Positions 7,308 to 15,499 of a stretch of DNA of 32,225 bases are shown piece by piece. The stretch is from Roseateles toxinivorans (GTDB lineage Bacteria; Pseudomonadota; Gammaproteobacteria; Burkholderiales; Burkholderiaceae_C): positions 1 through 32,225 of the forward strand of contig CAMDHE010000053.1 in assembly GCA_945898095.1 (NCBI GenBank), written 5' to 3'. The notes under the pieces were generated by a model. That model worked only from the letters and a program-made list of their open reading frames with translations. It had not been told where the DNA came from and ran no database searches. Both the position numbers and the translations under genes were made by a program. The stretch's first letter is position 1; each line of letters begins with the position of its first letter.

Positions 7308-10250
7308 TCAGAAGCTGTAGCGCATGCCGACCACGAACTCACGACCGGTCACATTGTTGACCACCGAGCTGTTGCGCAGCCGGCTGATGAACTGATCATT
7401 CGCCTGATTGGTCAAGTTGACGCCTTCCAGCGTGAAATCGAGCTTGTCGTTGTACTTGTAGGCAATCTGCGCATCGATGTTGAGGGTCTTGTTCTTGCCC
7501 TCGACGTCGTTGTTGTTCTGGCCCGGCACGCGAGTCAGATAAGCCTCACGCTGCGATCCCGAAATGCGGGCACTGAACTTGCCATCGTCGTAGTACAACG
7601 TCGCGTTCCAGGCCTTCGGAGACAGATTGATCAAGTCGTCGGTGATCGTGCTTGTGCTGGTCGGCGACACGACGTAGACGATTTTCGACTTCACATAGGT
7701 GTAGTTGAGCAGCGTCCCGAAGTTCTTGCCCCAGCTCGGCAGAAAGGTGAACGGCTGCTGGAAGTTGAGCTCGAAGCCCTGCAGCTTGCCGCCATCGGTG
7801 TTGATCGGCGCCGAGACTGCGAAGACCTCGTCGCCCGTCATGCCAGCGGGCAGCAATGCCATCGGCAAACCGGTCTGGTTGTAGGGCAGGTTGGTCCTCA
7901 GGGTCTGGATATAGGTCTTGATGTTCTTCTGGAACAGACCGAGGCCAACGAAGGCATTCTTCGCGTGATACCACTCAACGCTGGTGTCAAAGGTGTCAGC
8001 ACGGAATGGCTTCAGCGTCGGGTTGCCGCCGGAATAGGTCAGCGTGCCAGAAGTGCTGAGCGTGCCGCCCGGGCTCAGATTGGAAAGCTGCGGACGTGCC
8101 ATGACCTTGGCCGCAGCCGCCCGCACGACCACATTGCGCGACAGATCCGCAGAGAGGTTCATCGATGGCAGCCAGTCGGTGTAGGTGTTCTCGGCCGTCA
8201 CCTGCTTGGCCGGTGTGGCTGCCAGATAACCGTCGGCCACCATCTTGGTCTGGACGTAGCGCGTACCAAAGTTGCCGCGCAACGGGATCCCGCCCAGACG
8301 AGTGTTGAAGTCGGCCATCAAGAAGCCGCCGGTGTCGGTCTCGGTCACCGAGCGGTTGTTGCCTCGTGCATTGCCGTTCTCGATCGACGACATCGTGTAA
8401 TCGCCGGGACCACCGGCCGTACCGGTCTTCAGGCAGTTGCAGTAGATGTCGTAGGCCGAAGCAATCGCGTTCAGGTTGGGGATCACCCAGGATGTAGGCG
8501 TTCCTGCAGGCAGGCTCTGGCCCTTGCCGAAGGCTGTCAGCGTGGTCAGAAGGCTGGCAGGAGAAATTCCTACAGGCACGGTGTTCATTGTCTCGACCGT
8601 ACGGCGCGACTCAAAGCTGACAAAGGAGATCTTCTTGTAGTCGCCGCCGAACTTCAACATCAGCTTGTCGGGAATTGCGTCCCAGGCCACGTCCACATGG
8701 GCCAGATCGCTGGTGTTGGTGACGCCATTCGGGCGCAGACGCACTTCACTGGGCGTGAAGTTGCTGATGCTGGACGAACCCACCGGCACGCCGATGATCT
8801 GCAGACCGGTGCTGAGGTCGCTCGGGTTCAAGGTGCCGTAGTTAATCGCCGGTGCGCGACTGTTGCCGCGGAAATCGATTTCATAGCCATTGACATTGGC
8901 CGCGTCCAGCGTGGTCGTCGTCTGGATCGGATTGTCGAACTTGGATGTCGCCCGGCCGATCTTGGCGGTCAGCTTGACGGTGTTGCCGATGTCCTGTTCC
9001 AGCGTCAGCGTCGGTTGGGTAAAGGTGGTGGTGAGCCGGTCGAAACGCGACTCCGATCGGATGTCAACGCCGTTGTACTTGCCGTACAAAAGGCTGCCAT
9101 TGGCATCGTAAATGTTGCTGACCACGGTGGTCTGCGATTTGCCGCCTTGCGACAGACTGCGGCTGAACGAAATGGCTTCCAGGAAATCTTCCTGGCGAGT
9201 GGCGTCAAGCTTGGAGTACAGCATGTCCAGCGTTACCAGGCTGCCCTGGGCCGGCTTGATCTGGAACGAACCCGTCAGGCCCAGGCGCTCTTGTTCATGT
9301 GTCAGGCGGCCGTAACGCGGAAGGCGCGGATGGAAATTTGCGGCCTTGCTGGCATCGTTGTAAGCCGCAATGCTTTCGGTTGTGTTCGCAGCACGGAGCA
9401 CGCCCTGAGCGGCGGGACCGCAGGTGGTGGCAGTGGAGCCGGATGGCAGCGTCGTGCCGGTGGCGATCGTCGCGCCTTGCGGCGGGCACCAGCCACCCGA
9501 TGACGGGCCGTTGTCCCAACGCACGGTGCTGAAACCTTCTTCAAGCAACTGACGCTTGGAATATGCACCGGAGAGCAGAACACCGATCTTGTTGTCGGCA
9601 AAAGTATTCGACAACAGGAAGTTGCCTTTTGGTGTTGCCTTGCCGGACAGGTCGTTGTATTGCCCCTTCAGTCCGACTACGGCGGTCAGGCCCTTCTTCA
9701 GATCGAACGGGCGGCTAGTCTGCAACTCGACTGTTGCACCCAGCGAGCCCTCGTCGACATCGGCCGAGCTGCTCTTGCGCACGGTCAGCGAATTGAACAG
9801 GTCAGCAGAAAAAACGTTGAAGTCAAAGCCCCGTGAACGGTTGGCGCCGCCCGAACTGTCGGTACCGCCGGTAGTTGCCAGCCCTTCGACGCCATTGATG
9901 CGCACGCGGGTGAAGTCCTGGCCGAGGCCTCGCACCGTGATGCTGCGGCCTTCGCCGGCATCGCGGTCGATCACCACGCCGGGTACCCGTTGCAGCGCTT
10001 CGGCCAGATTGGTGTCGGGGAACTTACCGATGTCTTCTGACTTGATCACGTCGACGATGCCGCCGTCTTCACGCTTCTTGTTCAGCGCCGTTTCGAGCGA
10101 AGCGCGGTAGCCGCTGATGACAACGGTCTCGACCACCGCCGGCTTGGCCGACTCGGTTTGCGCTTGCACGCCGCTAGCCAGGGTCAGGATGGCCAAGGAA
10201 ATGGCTGAAGGCAGAAGTCGGGGCGAACGGATTGTGTAATGTGGGTTCAT
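7308..10250 (-). CDS. TonB-dependent outer-membrane receptor, probable pectin-oligomer importer
   Basis: The 980-residue protein has a signal peptide (1-30, cleavage after GVQA), a TonB-box-like stretch ETVVISG (41-47), a plug domain from about 60 to 190 (IKSEDIGKFPDTNLAEALQR, then VRGLGQDFTRVRINGVEG), and a long beta-barrel ending in GREFVVGMRYSF with the C-terminal Phe of outer-membrane proteins. This is the Xanthomonas/Caulobacter-type TonB receptor class, which is large and often imports plant-derived oligosaccharides. Located directly upstream of a pectinase gene and beside KdgF, it most likely takes oligogalacturonides or rhamnogalacturonan fragments into the periplasm. The start at 10250 has GGAGAC about six bases upstream. 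The 175 bases between it and kdgF hold no other gene or clear operator that I can see. Confidence 0.93.
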   Translation of the reverse strand: MNPHYTIRSPRLLPSAISLAILTLASGVQAQTESAKPAVVETVVISGYRASLETALNKKREDGGIVDVIKSEDIGKFPDTNLAEALQRVPGVVIDRDAGEGRSITVRGLGQDFTRVRINGVEGLATTGGTDSSGGANRSRGFDFNVFSADLFNSLTVRKSSSADVDEGSLGATVELQTSRPFDLKKGLTAVVGLKGQYNDLSGKATPKGNFLLSNTFADNKIGVLLSGAYSKRQLLEEGFSTVRWDNGPSSGGWCPPQGATIATGTTLPSGSTATTCGPAAQGVLRAANTTESIAAYNDASKAANFHPRLPRYGRLTHEQERLGLTGSFQIKPAQGSLVTLDMLYSKLDATRQEDFLEAISFSRSLSQGGKSQTTVVSNIYDANGSLLYGKYNGVDIRSESRFDRLTTTFTQPTLTLEQDIGNTVKLTAKIGRATSKFDNPIQTTTTLDAANVNGYEIDFRGNSRAPAINYGTLNPSDLSTGLQIIGVPVGSSSISNFTPSEVRLRPNGVTNTSDLAHVDVAWDAIPDKLMLKFGGDYKKISFVSFESRRTVETMNTVPVGISPASLLTTLTAFGKGQSLPAGTPTSWVIPNLNAIASAYDIYCNCLKTGTAGGPGDYTMSSIENGNARGNNRSVTETDTGGFLMADFNTRLGGIPLRGNFGTRYVQTKMVADGYLAATPAKQVTAENTYTDWLPSMNLSADLSRNVVVRAAAAKVMARPQLSNLSPGGTLSTSGTLTYSGGNPTLKPFRADTFDTSVEWYHAKNAFVGLGLFQKNIKTYIQTLRTNLPYNQTGLPMALLPAGMTGDEVFAVSAPINTDGGKLQGFELNFQQPFTFLPSWGKNFGTLLNYTYVKSKIVYVVSPTSTSTITDDLINLSPKAWNATLYYDDGKFSARISGSQREAYLTRVPGQNNNDVEGKNKTLNIDAQIAYKYNDKLDFTLEGVNLTNQANDQFISRLRNSSVVNNVTGREFVVGMRYSF

Positions 10251-10425
10251 GAGGAAGTCTCCAGATGGTTTCTCAAAGCGGCTTGCCGGAACAAGCCATC
10301 CGCCGGACTACCTGTCGATGCAGGCATGCCACGGCGGGGTTTCAACGATTCAGGCGCACGGAGGGCGCAACGGTAAATTTGCTGCCGGACGCTGTAGTGC
10401 AGCCGGCGCAAGATTGCTGCTCCGC

Positions 10426-10758
10426 CTAGAGGTAATCCTCGCGGCGGGGTGAAAATTGGTCCAGCAGCACGCTGCCATCCTCGAGGGCGACGACGCCATG
10501 GGTCTGTAGTCGCGCCGCGATGAAGGCGTCGCCAACACGCAGCACCCGCCGAACGCCGGCAACTTCGGCGTCAAACGAGCCCGCCAGCACATAAGCGATC
10601 TGGTCATGCCTATCATGGGCATGCGGGGTACCGATGGCGCCCTTGTCGAAATGCACCAGCACCGACATAAGTTCGGTCGTATGCCCGACGATTTTTCGGC
10701 GGATGCCGTCGCCCAGTTCGGTCCAGGCGACCTTGTCATTTTCGAAATATGGGTTCAT
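10426..10758 (-). CDS. kdgF: KdgF, unsaturated galacturonate-processing cupin
   Basis: This 110-residue single-domain cupin starts at ATG 10758, giving the normal KdgF length; an in-frame start 13 codons earlier adds an unrelated extension. The metal site is intact: His46 and His48 in GTPHAH, Gln53 in HDQIAYV, and His87 in QTHGVV. The tail FSPRREDYL is the conserved KdgF end. KdgF converts 4,5-unsaturated galacturonate, released by pectate and oligogalacturonide lyases, to the linear ketouronate DKI, the substrate of KduI. It is divergent from kduI across a region with KdgR-like inverted repeats. The TonB receptor lies downstream on the same strand. Confidence 0.93.
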   Translation of the reverse strand: MNPYFENDKVAWTELGDGIRRKIVGHTTELMSVLVHFDKGAIGTPHAHDRHDQIAYVLAGSFDAEVAGVRRVLRVGDAFIAARLQTHGVVALEDGSVLLDQFSPRREDYL

Positions 10759-10788
10759 GTAATGGTCCGCAATCCGTGTTGCAGCCGA

Positions 10789-10794
10789 ACTATA
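10789..10794 (-). promoter_or_regulatory. Possible -10 element for kdgF
   Basis: On the minus strand 10794-10789 reads TATAGT (four of six bases match TATAAT), 31 bases upstream of the kdgF ATG. At a 17-base spacer the -35 hexamer would be TTCCAT, weak, and inside the KdgR-like site at 10812-10828. A repressor there would block the promoter. Confidence 0.35.
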
Positions 10795-10799
10795 CATTG

Positions 10800-10828
10800 G
10801 TGAACAAAAAAATGGAACAATGGTTCAC
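10800..10828. promoter_or_regulatory. Candidate KdgR operator between kdgF and kduI
   Basis: GGAACAATGGTTC (10814-10826) matches 10 of 13 bases of the KdgR core GAAACATTGTTTC. Around it lies a perfect 6-base inverted repeat, GTGAAC (10800-10805) and GTTCAC (10823-10828). The site is in the 195-base gap between two divergent pectin genes and would suit joint repression. It is weaker than the site before kdgK. The rest of this gap up to the kduI start shows no clear promoter. Confidence 0.5.
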
Positions 10829-10953
10829 TAGAGAAAAACCATTAGTCCGGAAAAACTTTGCCTGAGCTATGATTGCCGCTGCCCCATCTAGAGAGCACCC
10901 CGCTGATGCGCAAGAACCAGCCATCCAGCATGCTTCAGCCCACAGGAAATTCC

Positions 10954-11790
10954 ATGCAAATTCGTCAACCCATCCACAGTGAACATGCCCGTACGCTCGA
11001 CACCGAAGGCCTGCGCCGGCATTTTCTGGTCGAGGATCTGTTCCAGCCTGACACCGCCACATTGACCTACAGCCAGATCGACCGCATCATCGTAGGCGGC
11101 ATCATGCCGGTCGGCGAGACGGTCAGCTTAGCGCCTGAACTCGGCCGCCACACCGGCACTGATTTCTTTCTGCAGCGCAGGGAACTGGGCCTGATCAACA
11201 TCGGCGGCGCAGCCCGCGTGACGGTCGACGAGCAGGTCTTCGAGGTCGGCCCGCGCGAGGCGCTCTACGTTGGTCAAGGCGCCCGTTCGCTGGCCTTTGA
11301 AAGCGTTGATGCGGAAAAGCCGGCCAAGCTCTACTTCAACTGCGCGCCTGCCCACACGGCTTACCCGCACCGCAAGGTCACGCTGGCCGAGGCATCGCCG
11401 GAAACTCTGGGTTCGGCAGAAACCAGCAACTGCCGCACGATCTACAAATTCCTGGTGCCCGATGTACTGCCCACCTGCCAGTTGCTGATGGGCATGACCC
11501 AACTCGAGAACGGCAGCCTCTGGAACACCATGCCTTGCCACACCCATGACCGGCGCATGGAGGTGTATTTCTACTTCGACATGAACGACAACGGCGTGGT
11601 TTTTCACATGATGGGTGAGCCCACCCAGACACGCCACCTGGTCGTACGCAATGAACAGGCGGTGATCAACCCGAGTTGGTCCATCCATACCGGCGTAGGC
11701 AGCCAAGCCTACACCTTCATCTGGGGCATGGTGGGTGAAAACCAGGTCTTCAAGGACATGGACCATATCCCGATGAGCGCCCTGCGCTGA
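10954..11790 (+). CDS. kduI: 5-keto-4-deoxyuronate isomerase (DKI isomerase)
   Basis: This cupin isomerase converts 5-keto-4-deoxyuronate (DKI) to 2,5-diketo-3-deoxygluconate (DKII). Starting at ATG 10954, which follows ACAGGAAAT, it has 278 residues, the same as the Escherichia coli enzyme, and begins with the characteristic [12 protein letters not shown]. The zinc ligands are present at the expected positions: His196 and His198 in PCHTH, Glu203 in RRMEVYFYF, and His245 in SIHTGVG. An open frame extends 27 codons further upstream but lacks family similarity. It is the first gene of the plus-strand run that continues with kduD 25 bases later. Confidence 0.97.
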   Translation: MQIRQPIHSEHARTLDTEGLRRHFLVEDLFQPDTATLTYSQIDRIIVGGIMPVGETVSLAPELGRHTGTDFFLQRRELGLINIGGAARVTVDEQVFEVGPREALYVGQGARSLAFESVDAEKPAKLYFNCAPAHTAYPHRKVTLAEASPETLGSAETSNCRTIYKFLVPDVLPTCQLLMGMTQLENGSLWNTMPCHTHDRRMEVYFYFDMNDNGVVFHMMGEPTQTRHLVVRNEQAVINPSWSIHTGVGSQAYTFIWGMVGENQVFKDMDHIPMSALR

Positions 11791-11815
11791 AACCACTGCA
11801 ACCGGATCCTCTCTC

Positions 11816-12577
11816 GTGAGTCTCAATAATTTCCAACTCGCCGGCCGCGTGGCCATCGTGACGGGCTGCAATACCGGCCTGGGTCAAGGCATGGCGCGGG
11901 CGCTGGCCGAAGCCGGTGCCGACATCGTCGGAGTCAACACCAGTGACCCGGCGGACACCCGCTCCCAGGTGGAGGCAATGGGCCGGCGCTTCCTTGACCT
12001 GCGCGCCGACCTGTCGAACATCAGTTGCATCGACGGCCTGATGGAGCAGGCCAGGAGCCTGACCGGACAGGTCGACATCCTAGTCAACAACGCCGGCATC
12101 ATCCGCCGCGACGATGCCATCAAGTTCAGTGAAAAAGACTGGGATGACGTCATCGACCTGAACCTGAAGTCGGTATTCTTTTTCGCTCAGGCCGCTGCGC
12201 GCCAGTTCATGGCTCAAGGCACCGGCGGCAAGATCATCAACATCGCCTCGATGCTGTCTTTTCAGGGCGGTGTGAGGGTGCCGTCATACACCGCATCAAA
12301 GAGTGGCGTAATGGGCATCACCCGTTTGCTGGCCAACGAATGGGCCCAGCATGGCATCAATGTCAATGCGATCGCTCCTGGTTATATGTCGACCAAAAAC
12401 ACCGCAGCGCTGCGCGAGGACGCAGGCCGCAGCGCGATGATCCTCGAGCGCATTCCGGCGGGTCGCTGGGGCACACCCGATGATCTGGCCGGCCCGGTGG
12501 TTTTCCTTGCGTCGCGCGCCTCCGACTATGTGCACGGCTACACCATTGCGGTGGACGGCGGCTGGCTGGCCCGCTGA
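11816..12577 (+). CDS. kduD: 2-dehydro-3-deoxy-D-gluconate 5-dehydrogenase (KduD)
   Basis: This 253-residue classical short-chain dehydrogenase/reductase reduces DKII to KDG with NAD(P)H, following KduI. Its length equals the Escherichia coli protein. The cofactor loop TGCNTGLG (16-23), NNAG (91-94), the catalytic Ser145, Tyr158 and Lys162 (SYTASKSG), and the tail HGYTIAVDGGWLAR are all intact. The start is GTG at 11816, 25 bases after kduI, with a weak ribosome site. The permease gene follows 12 bases after the stop, so kduI, kduD and the transporter look like one transcript. Confidence 0.96.
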   Translation: MSLNNFQLAGRVAIVTGCNTGLGQGMARALAEAGADIVGVNTSDPADTRSQVEAMGRRFLDLRADLSNISCIDGLMEQARSLTGQVDILVNNAGIIRRDDAIKFSEKDWDDVIDLNLKSVFFFAQAAARQFMAQGTGGKIINIASMLSFQGGVRVPSYTASKSGVMGITRLLANEWAQHGINVNAIAPGYMSTKNTAALREDAGRSAMILERIPAGRWGTPDDLAGPVVFLASRASDYVHGYTIAVDGGWLAR

Positions 12578-12589
12578 AAAAGGATCACG

Positions 12590-13477
12590 ATGTACGAGAA
12601 CAAACGCCTTGGATTCCTTTTCGTCCTGCCGTTTGTGCTGGGCGTGCTGGGTTTCAAGTTGTTCCCCTTCGTGATGAGTTTTGCGCTCAGCTTCACTCAG
12701 TACGACATCATCGATCCGCCGATCTTTACAGGTCTGGAGAACTACCGCGAACTCTTCGGCGAGGACCTGCTGTTCCGCAAGTCGCTGGGCGTGACGATGC
12801 TGTTCGCGGTATTGGCCGTACCGCTGCGGGTCGGGTTCGCCTTGTTCATCGCGCATGTGCTGAACTTCCAGCTACGCGGCATCAACTACTTCCGGGCAGC
12901 TTTTTACCTGCCGTCGATCCTTGGCGGTTCGATCGCGGTAGCCGTGCTGTGGCGCTTCATCTTCGCCAAATACGGGCTGGTCAACGGTATTCTGGCTAAG
13001 TTGAATATCGAGCCGATCGCCTGGCTGGCCGATGAAAATTTCTCGATGTGGACGATCGTGCTGCTGTTCACCTGGCAGTTCGGTTCTGCGATGGTGATCT
13101 TCCTGGCAGCGCTGCAAAACGTGCCGCAATCGCTCTATGAGGCGGCAGAGATCGACGGCGCCAGCCGCAACCAGCAGTTCTGGAAAATCACCGTGCCGCT
13201 GATCACGCCGGTGATCTTCTTCAACATGATCATGCAGATGGTGCAGGCCTTCCAGGAATTCAACGGACCCTATGCCATCACCGAAGGCGGCCCGCTGAAT
13301 TCCACCTATGTGCTGGCGCTCTACATCTACGACCAGAGCTTCCGCTTCTTTAATCTGGGCTATGGCGCAGCATTGTCCTGGGTGCTGTTCGGGTTGGTGG
13401 CCGGACTGAGTGCCTTGTCGTTCTGGAGTTCGCGCTACTGGGTTTTCTATGCGGGTGAGAAGGACGACGGACGATGA
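12590..13477 (+). CDS. togM: Oligogalacturonide ABC importer, permease (MalF-type, TogM-like)
   Basis: This 295-residue inner-membrane permease of the carbohydrate (CUT1) ABC family has six predicted membrane helices. The ATPase-docking EAA loop, EAAEIDGASRNQQFWKITVP, is at 184-203. An AAAGGATCACG ribosome site precedes ATG 12590, and the stop overlaps the next permease as ATGA (13474-13477). The neighbours kduD and ogl make oligogalacturonides the likely cargo, as for TogMNAB of soft-rot enterobacteria. The symbol is given on context and family; substrate specificity cannot be read from the permease itself. Confidence 0.88.
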   Translation: MYENKRLGFLFVLPFVLGVLGFKLFPFVMSFALSFTQYDIIDPPIFTGLENYRELFGEDLLFRKSLGVTMLFAVLAVPLRVGFALFIAHVLNFQLRGINYFRAAFYLPSILGGSIAVAVLWRFIFAKYGLVNGILAKLNIEPIAWLADENFSMWTIVLLFTWQFGSAMVIFLAALQNVPQSLYEAAEIDGASRNQQFWKITVPLITPVIFFNMIMQMVQAFQEFNGPYAITEGGPLNSTYVLALYIYDQSFRFFNLGYGAALSWVLFGLVAGLSALSFWSSRYWVFYAGEKDDGR

Positions 13478-14319
13478 CTTCCTCCCAGGATCGCGCAGCC
13501 AAGCTGCTGCGCTACACCGCCTTGCTGGCCGTGGCAGTGGTGATGCTCTACCCGCTACTCTGGCTGGTCGGAGCCACCTTCAAGAGCAACCAGCAGATCT
13601 TTTCCGAGATCGGATTCTGGCCGGACAAGTTCGAATTCGGCGCCTATGCCAAGGGCTGGAAGACCAGCACTGAATACACCTTCGCCACCTATTTCCTGAA
13701 CTCGCTACTGATCGTGGTGCCGCGCATCATCGTCACCGTGATCTCATGCGTGCTGGTGGCCTATGCGTTTGCGCGTTTCGAGTTCTTCGGCAAGAAGCTG
13801 CTGTTCGGCGTGATGGTCAGCACGATGATGCTGCCGCTGATTATCCTGCGGCTGCCGCAATACCTGATGTTCCGGGAACTCGGCTGGCTCGACACCTACC
13901 TGCCGCTGATCCTGCCATCGGCCTTCGCCACCGACACCTTCTTCGTGTTCATGCTGGTGCAGTTCCTTCGCGGCATTCCGCGTGACATGGAAGAGGCCGC
14001 GATGATCGACGGCTGCAATTCGCTGCAATTGCTCTGGCACATCATCATGCCGCTGCTCAAGCCGGCCATCATTTCGGTGGTGGTGTTCCAGTTCATCTGG
14101 ACGATGAACGATTTCATGGGGCCATTGATCTACCTGGCCTCGGTTGAGAAATACCCGGTATCGCTGGCGTTGAAGATGAGCATCGGCGCGACCGAGGAAG
14201 TGGAATGGGCCAACGTGATCGCGATTTCAGTGGTTGCGCTGGTGCCCTCGGTGGCGGTTTTCTTCATGGCCCAGCGCCACTTCATCGAGGGTGCCGCAAG
14301 TTCCGGCATCAAGGGATGA
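13474..14319 (+). CDS. togN: Oligogalacturonide ABC importer, permease (MalG-type, TogN-like)
   Basis: This is the 281-residue second permease of the CUT1 importer, with six hydrophobic segments and the EAA loop EEAAMIDGCNSLQLLWHIIM (173-192). An FKSNQQIF periplasmic stretch follows the first helix, as is usual in MalG-like subunits. Its start overlaps the togM stop (ATGA), indicating translational coupling and equal subunit production. A 52-base gap separates it from the ATPase gene. The assignment to oligogalacturonide uptake rests on its position between kduD and ogl. Confidence 0.88.
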   Translation: MTSSQDRAAKLLRYTALLAVAVVMLYPLLWLVGATFKSNQQIFSEIGFWPDKFEFGAYAKGWKTSTEYTFATYFLNSLLIVVPRIIVTVISCVLVAYAFARFEFFGKKLLFGVMVSTMMLPLIILRLPQYLMFRELGWLDTYLPLILPSAFATDTFFVFMLVQFLRGIPRDMEEAAMIDGCNSLQLLWHIIMPLLKPAIISVVVFQFIWTMNDFMGPLIYLASVEKYPVSLALKMSIGATEEVEWANVIAISVVALVPSVAVFFMAQRHFIEGAASSGIKG

Positions 14320-14371
14320 CGCGCCGCCCTCAGCAGCGTTTGACCGCAATATCTGATTCGAAAGCAAACCC

Positions 14372-15499
14372 ATGGCACAACTGAGCCTGTCGAAGATCGA
14401 GAAGGTCTACCCCAATGGGTTCAAGGCCGTACATGGCGTCGACCTGGAAGTGCGCGATGGCGAGTTCATGGTCTTTGTCGGCCCTTCGGGCTGTGCCAAG
14501 AGCACCTTGCTGCGCATGATTGCCGGACTGGAGTCGATCAGCGGTGGCGAACTGCGCATCGGCGACCGGGTCGTCAACGATTTGCCTGCCAAGCAGCGCG
14601 GCATCGCGATGGTGTTCCAGAACTACGCGCTGTACCCACATATGACGGTTTACGGCAACCTTGCATTCGGGCTGAAGCTCGCGGGCATGGACAAGGCCGA
14701 GGTCGACCAGCGGGTGCGTCATGCCGCGAAGTTGCTGGAGATGGAACATCTGCTCGATCGGCATCCCAAGCAGCTCTCGGGTGGCCAGGCCCAGCGGGTC
14801 GCGGTAGGTCGTGCCATCGTCAAGCAGCCTGAAGTATTCCTGTTCGACGAGCCGCTTTCCAACCTCGACGCCAAACTGCGCGCCAATATGCGCATGCGCC
14901 TGACTGAGCTGCACCGCACCTTGCGGGACGGCGGCCAGCCCGCCACCGTGATTTACGTCACCCATGACCAGACCGAAGCGATGACCATGGGAGAGCGCAT
15001 CTGCGTGCTCAAGGATGGCGTGATCCAGCAAGTCGACACGCCGACAGCGCTTTACAGCCGGCCAGCCAACGCCTTCGTTGCCAGCTTCATCGGCTCGCCC
15101 GAAATGAACATCCATGATGCCCGGTTGCAGGCCAACGGTGACGGTCTGGATATTGTGTTGGGCGATCTGGCGCTGCCGCTGCCCGCCGACAAGGCGCAGC
15201 GCTTGCGCGACGGCCACCAGGCGGTGCGCCTGGGTTTGCGGCCGGAACATATCAGTGCCGGCGCACGTACTCAGGCCGACAGCTTCGAAGTCCCCGGCCT
15301 GCTGCGTTCGCTCGAACATATGGGCAACGAAGTGTTCGTGCATGCCGAAATCGGCGGCCAGGCGGTAACCGCTAGGGTGCCCGCTGATGAATTGCATGGT
15401 CTGGACCGCAAGGCAAGAGGCGATTTTCATGCCTTCCACCTGCAACTGGGGCATTGCCATCTCTTCGACGCCGTTAGCGGCGTTAACTTGCTGTGCTGA
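14372..15499 (+). CDS. togA: Oligogalacturonide ABC importer, ATP-binding protein (TogA-like)
   Basis: This 375-residue MalK/UgpC-type ATPase energises the importer from the cytoplasmic face. Walker A is GPSGCAKST (37-45), the signature is LSGGQAQR (135-142), Walker B is VFLFDEP (155-161), and the switch His is in THDQTEAMT. The C-terminal 130 residues form the regulatory OB-fold region of MalK-like proteins. The Walker A has Ala where most family members have Gly (CAKST for CGKST), encoded by a clear GCC. Both Lys43 and Ser44 are kept, so activity is expected. The stop overlaps the start of the binding-protein gene by seven bases. Confidence 0.9.
   Translation: MAQLSLSKIEKVYPNGFKAVHGVDLEVRDGEFMVFVGPSGCAKSTLLRMIAGLESISGGELRIGDRVVNDLPAKQRGIAMVFQNYALYPHMTVYGNLAFGLKLAGMDKAEVDQRVRHAAKLLEMEHLLDRHPKQLSGGQAQRVAVGRAIVKQPEVFLFDEPLSNLDAKLRANMRMRLTELHRTLRDGGQPATVIYVTHDQTEAMTMGERICVLKDGVIQQVDTPTALYSRPANAFVASFIGSPEMNIHDARLQANGDGLDIVLGDLALPLPADKAQRLRDGHQAVRLGLRPEHISAGARTQADSFEVPGLLRSLEHMGNEVFVHAEIGGQAVTARVPADELHGLDRKARGDFHAFHLQLGHCHLFDAVSGVNLLC

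Noticed and set aside
7269-9503. Long 744-codon plus-strand open frame opposite the TonB receptor gene
   Set aside because: It is antisense to a clear receptor gene and its translation has the low-complexity Arg/Gln/Val-rich look of a shadow frame in GC-rich DNA.
10251-10300. TGAGAAACCATC on the minus strand before the TonB receptor gene as a KdgR box
   Set aside because: Only a few bases agree with the left half and there is no matching right half, so it is no better than chance.
10845-10873. TATGAT at 10868-10873 as the kduI promoter -10
   Set aside because: No acceptable -35 hexamer lies 16-18 bases upstream, and the other distance constraints are not met.
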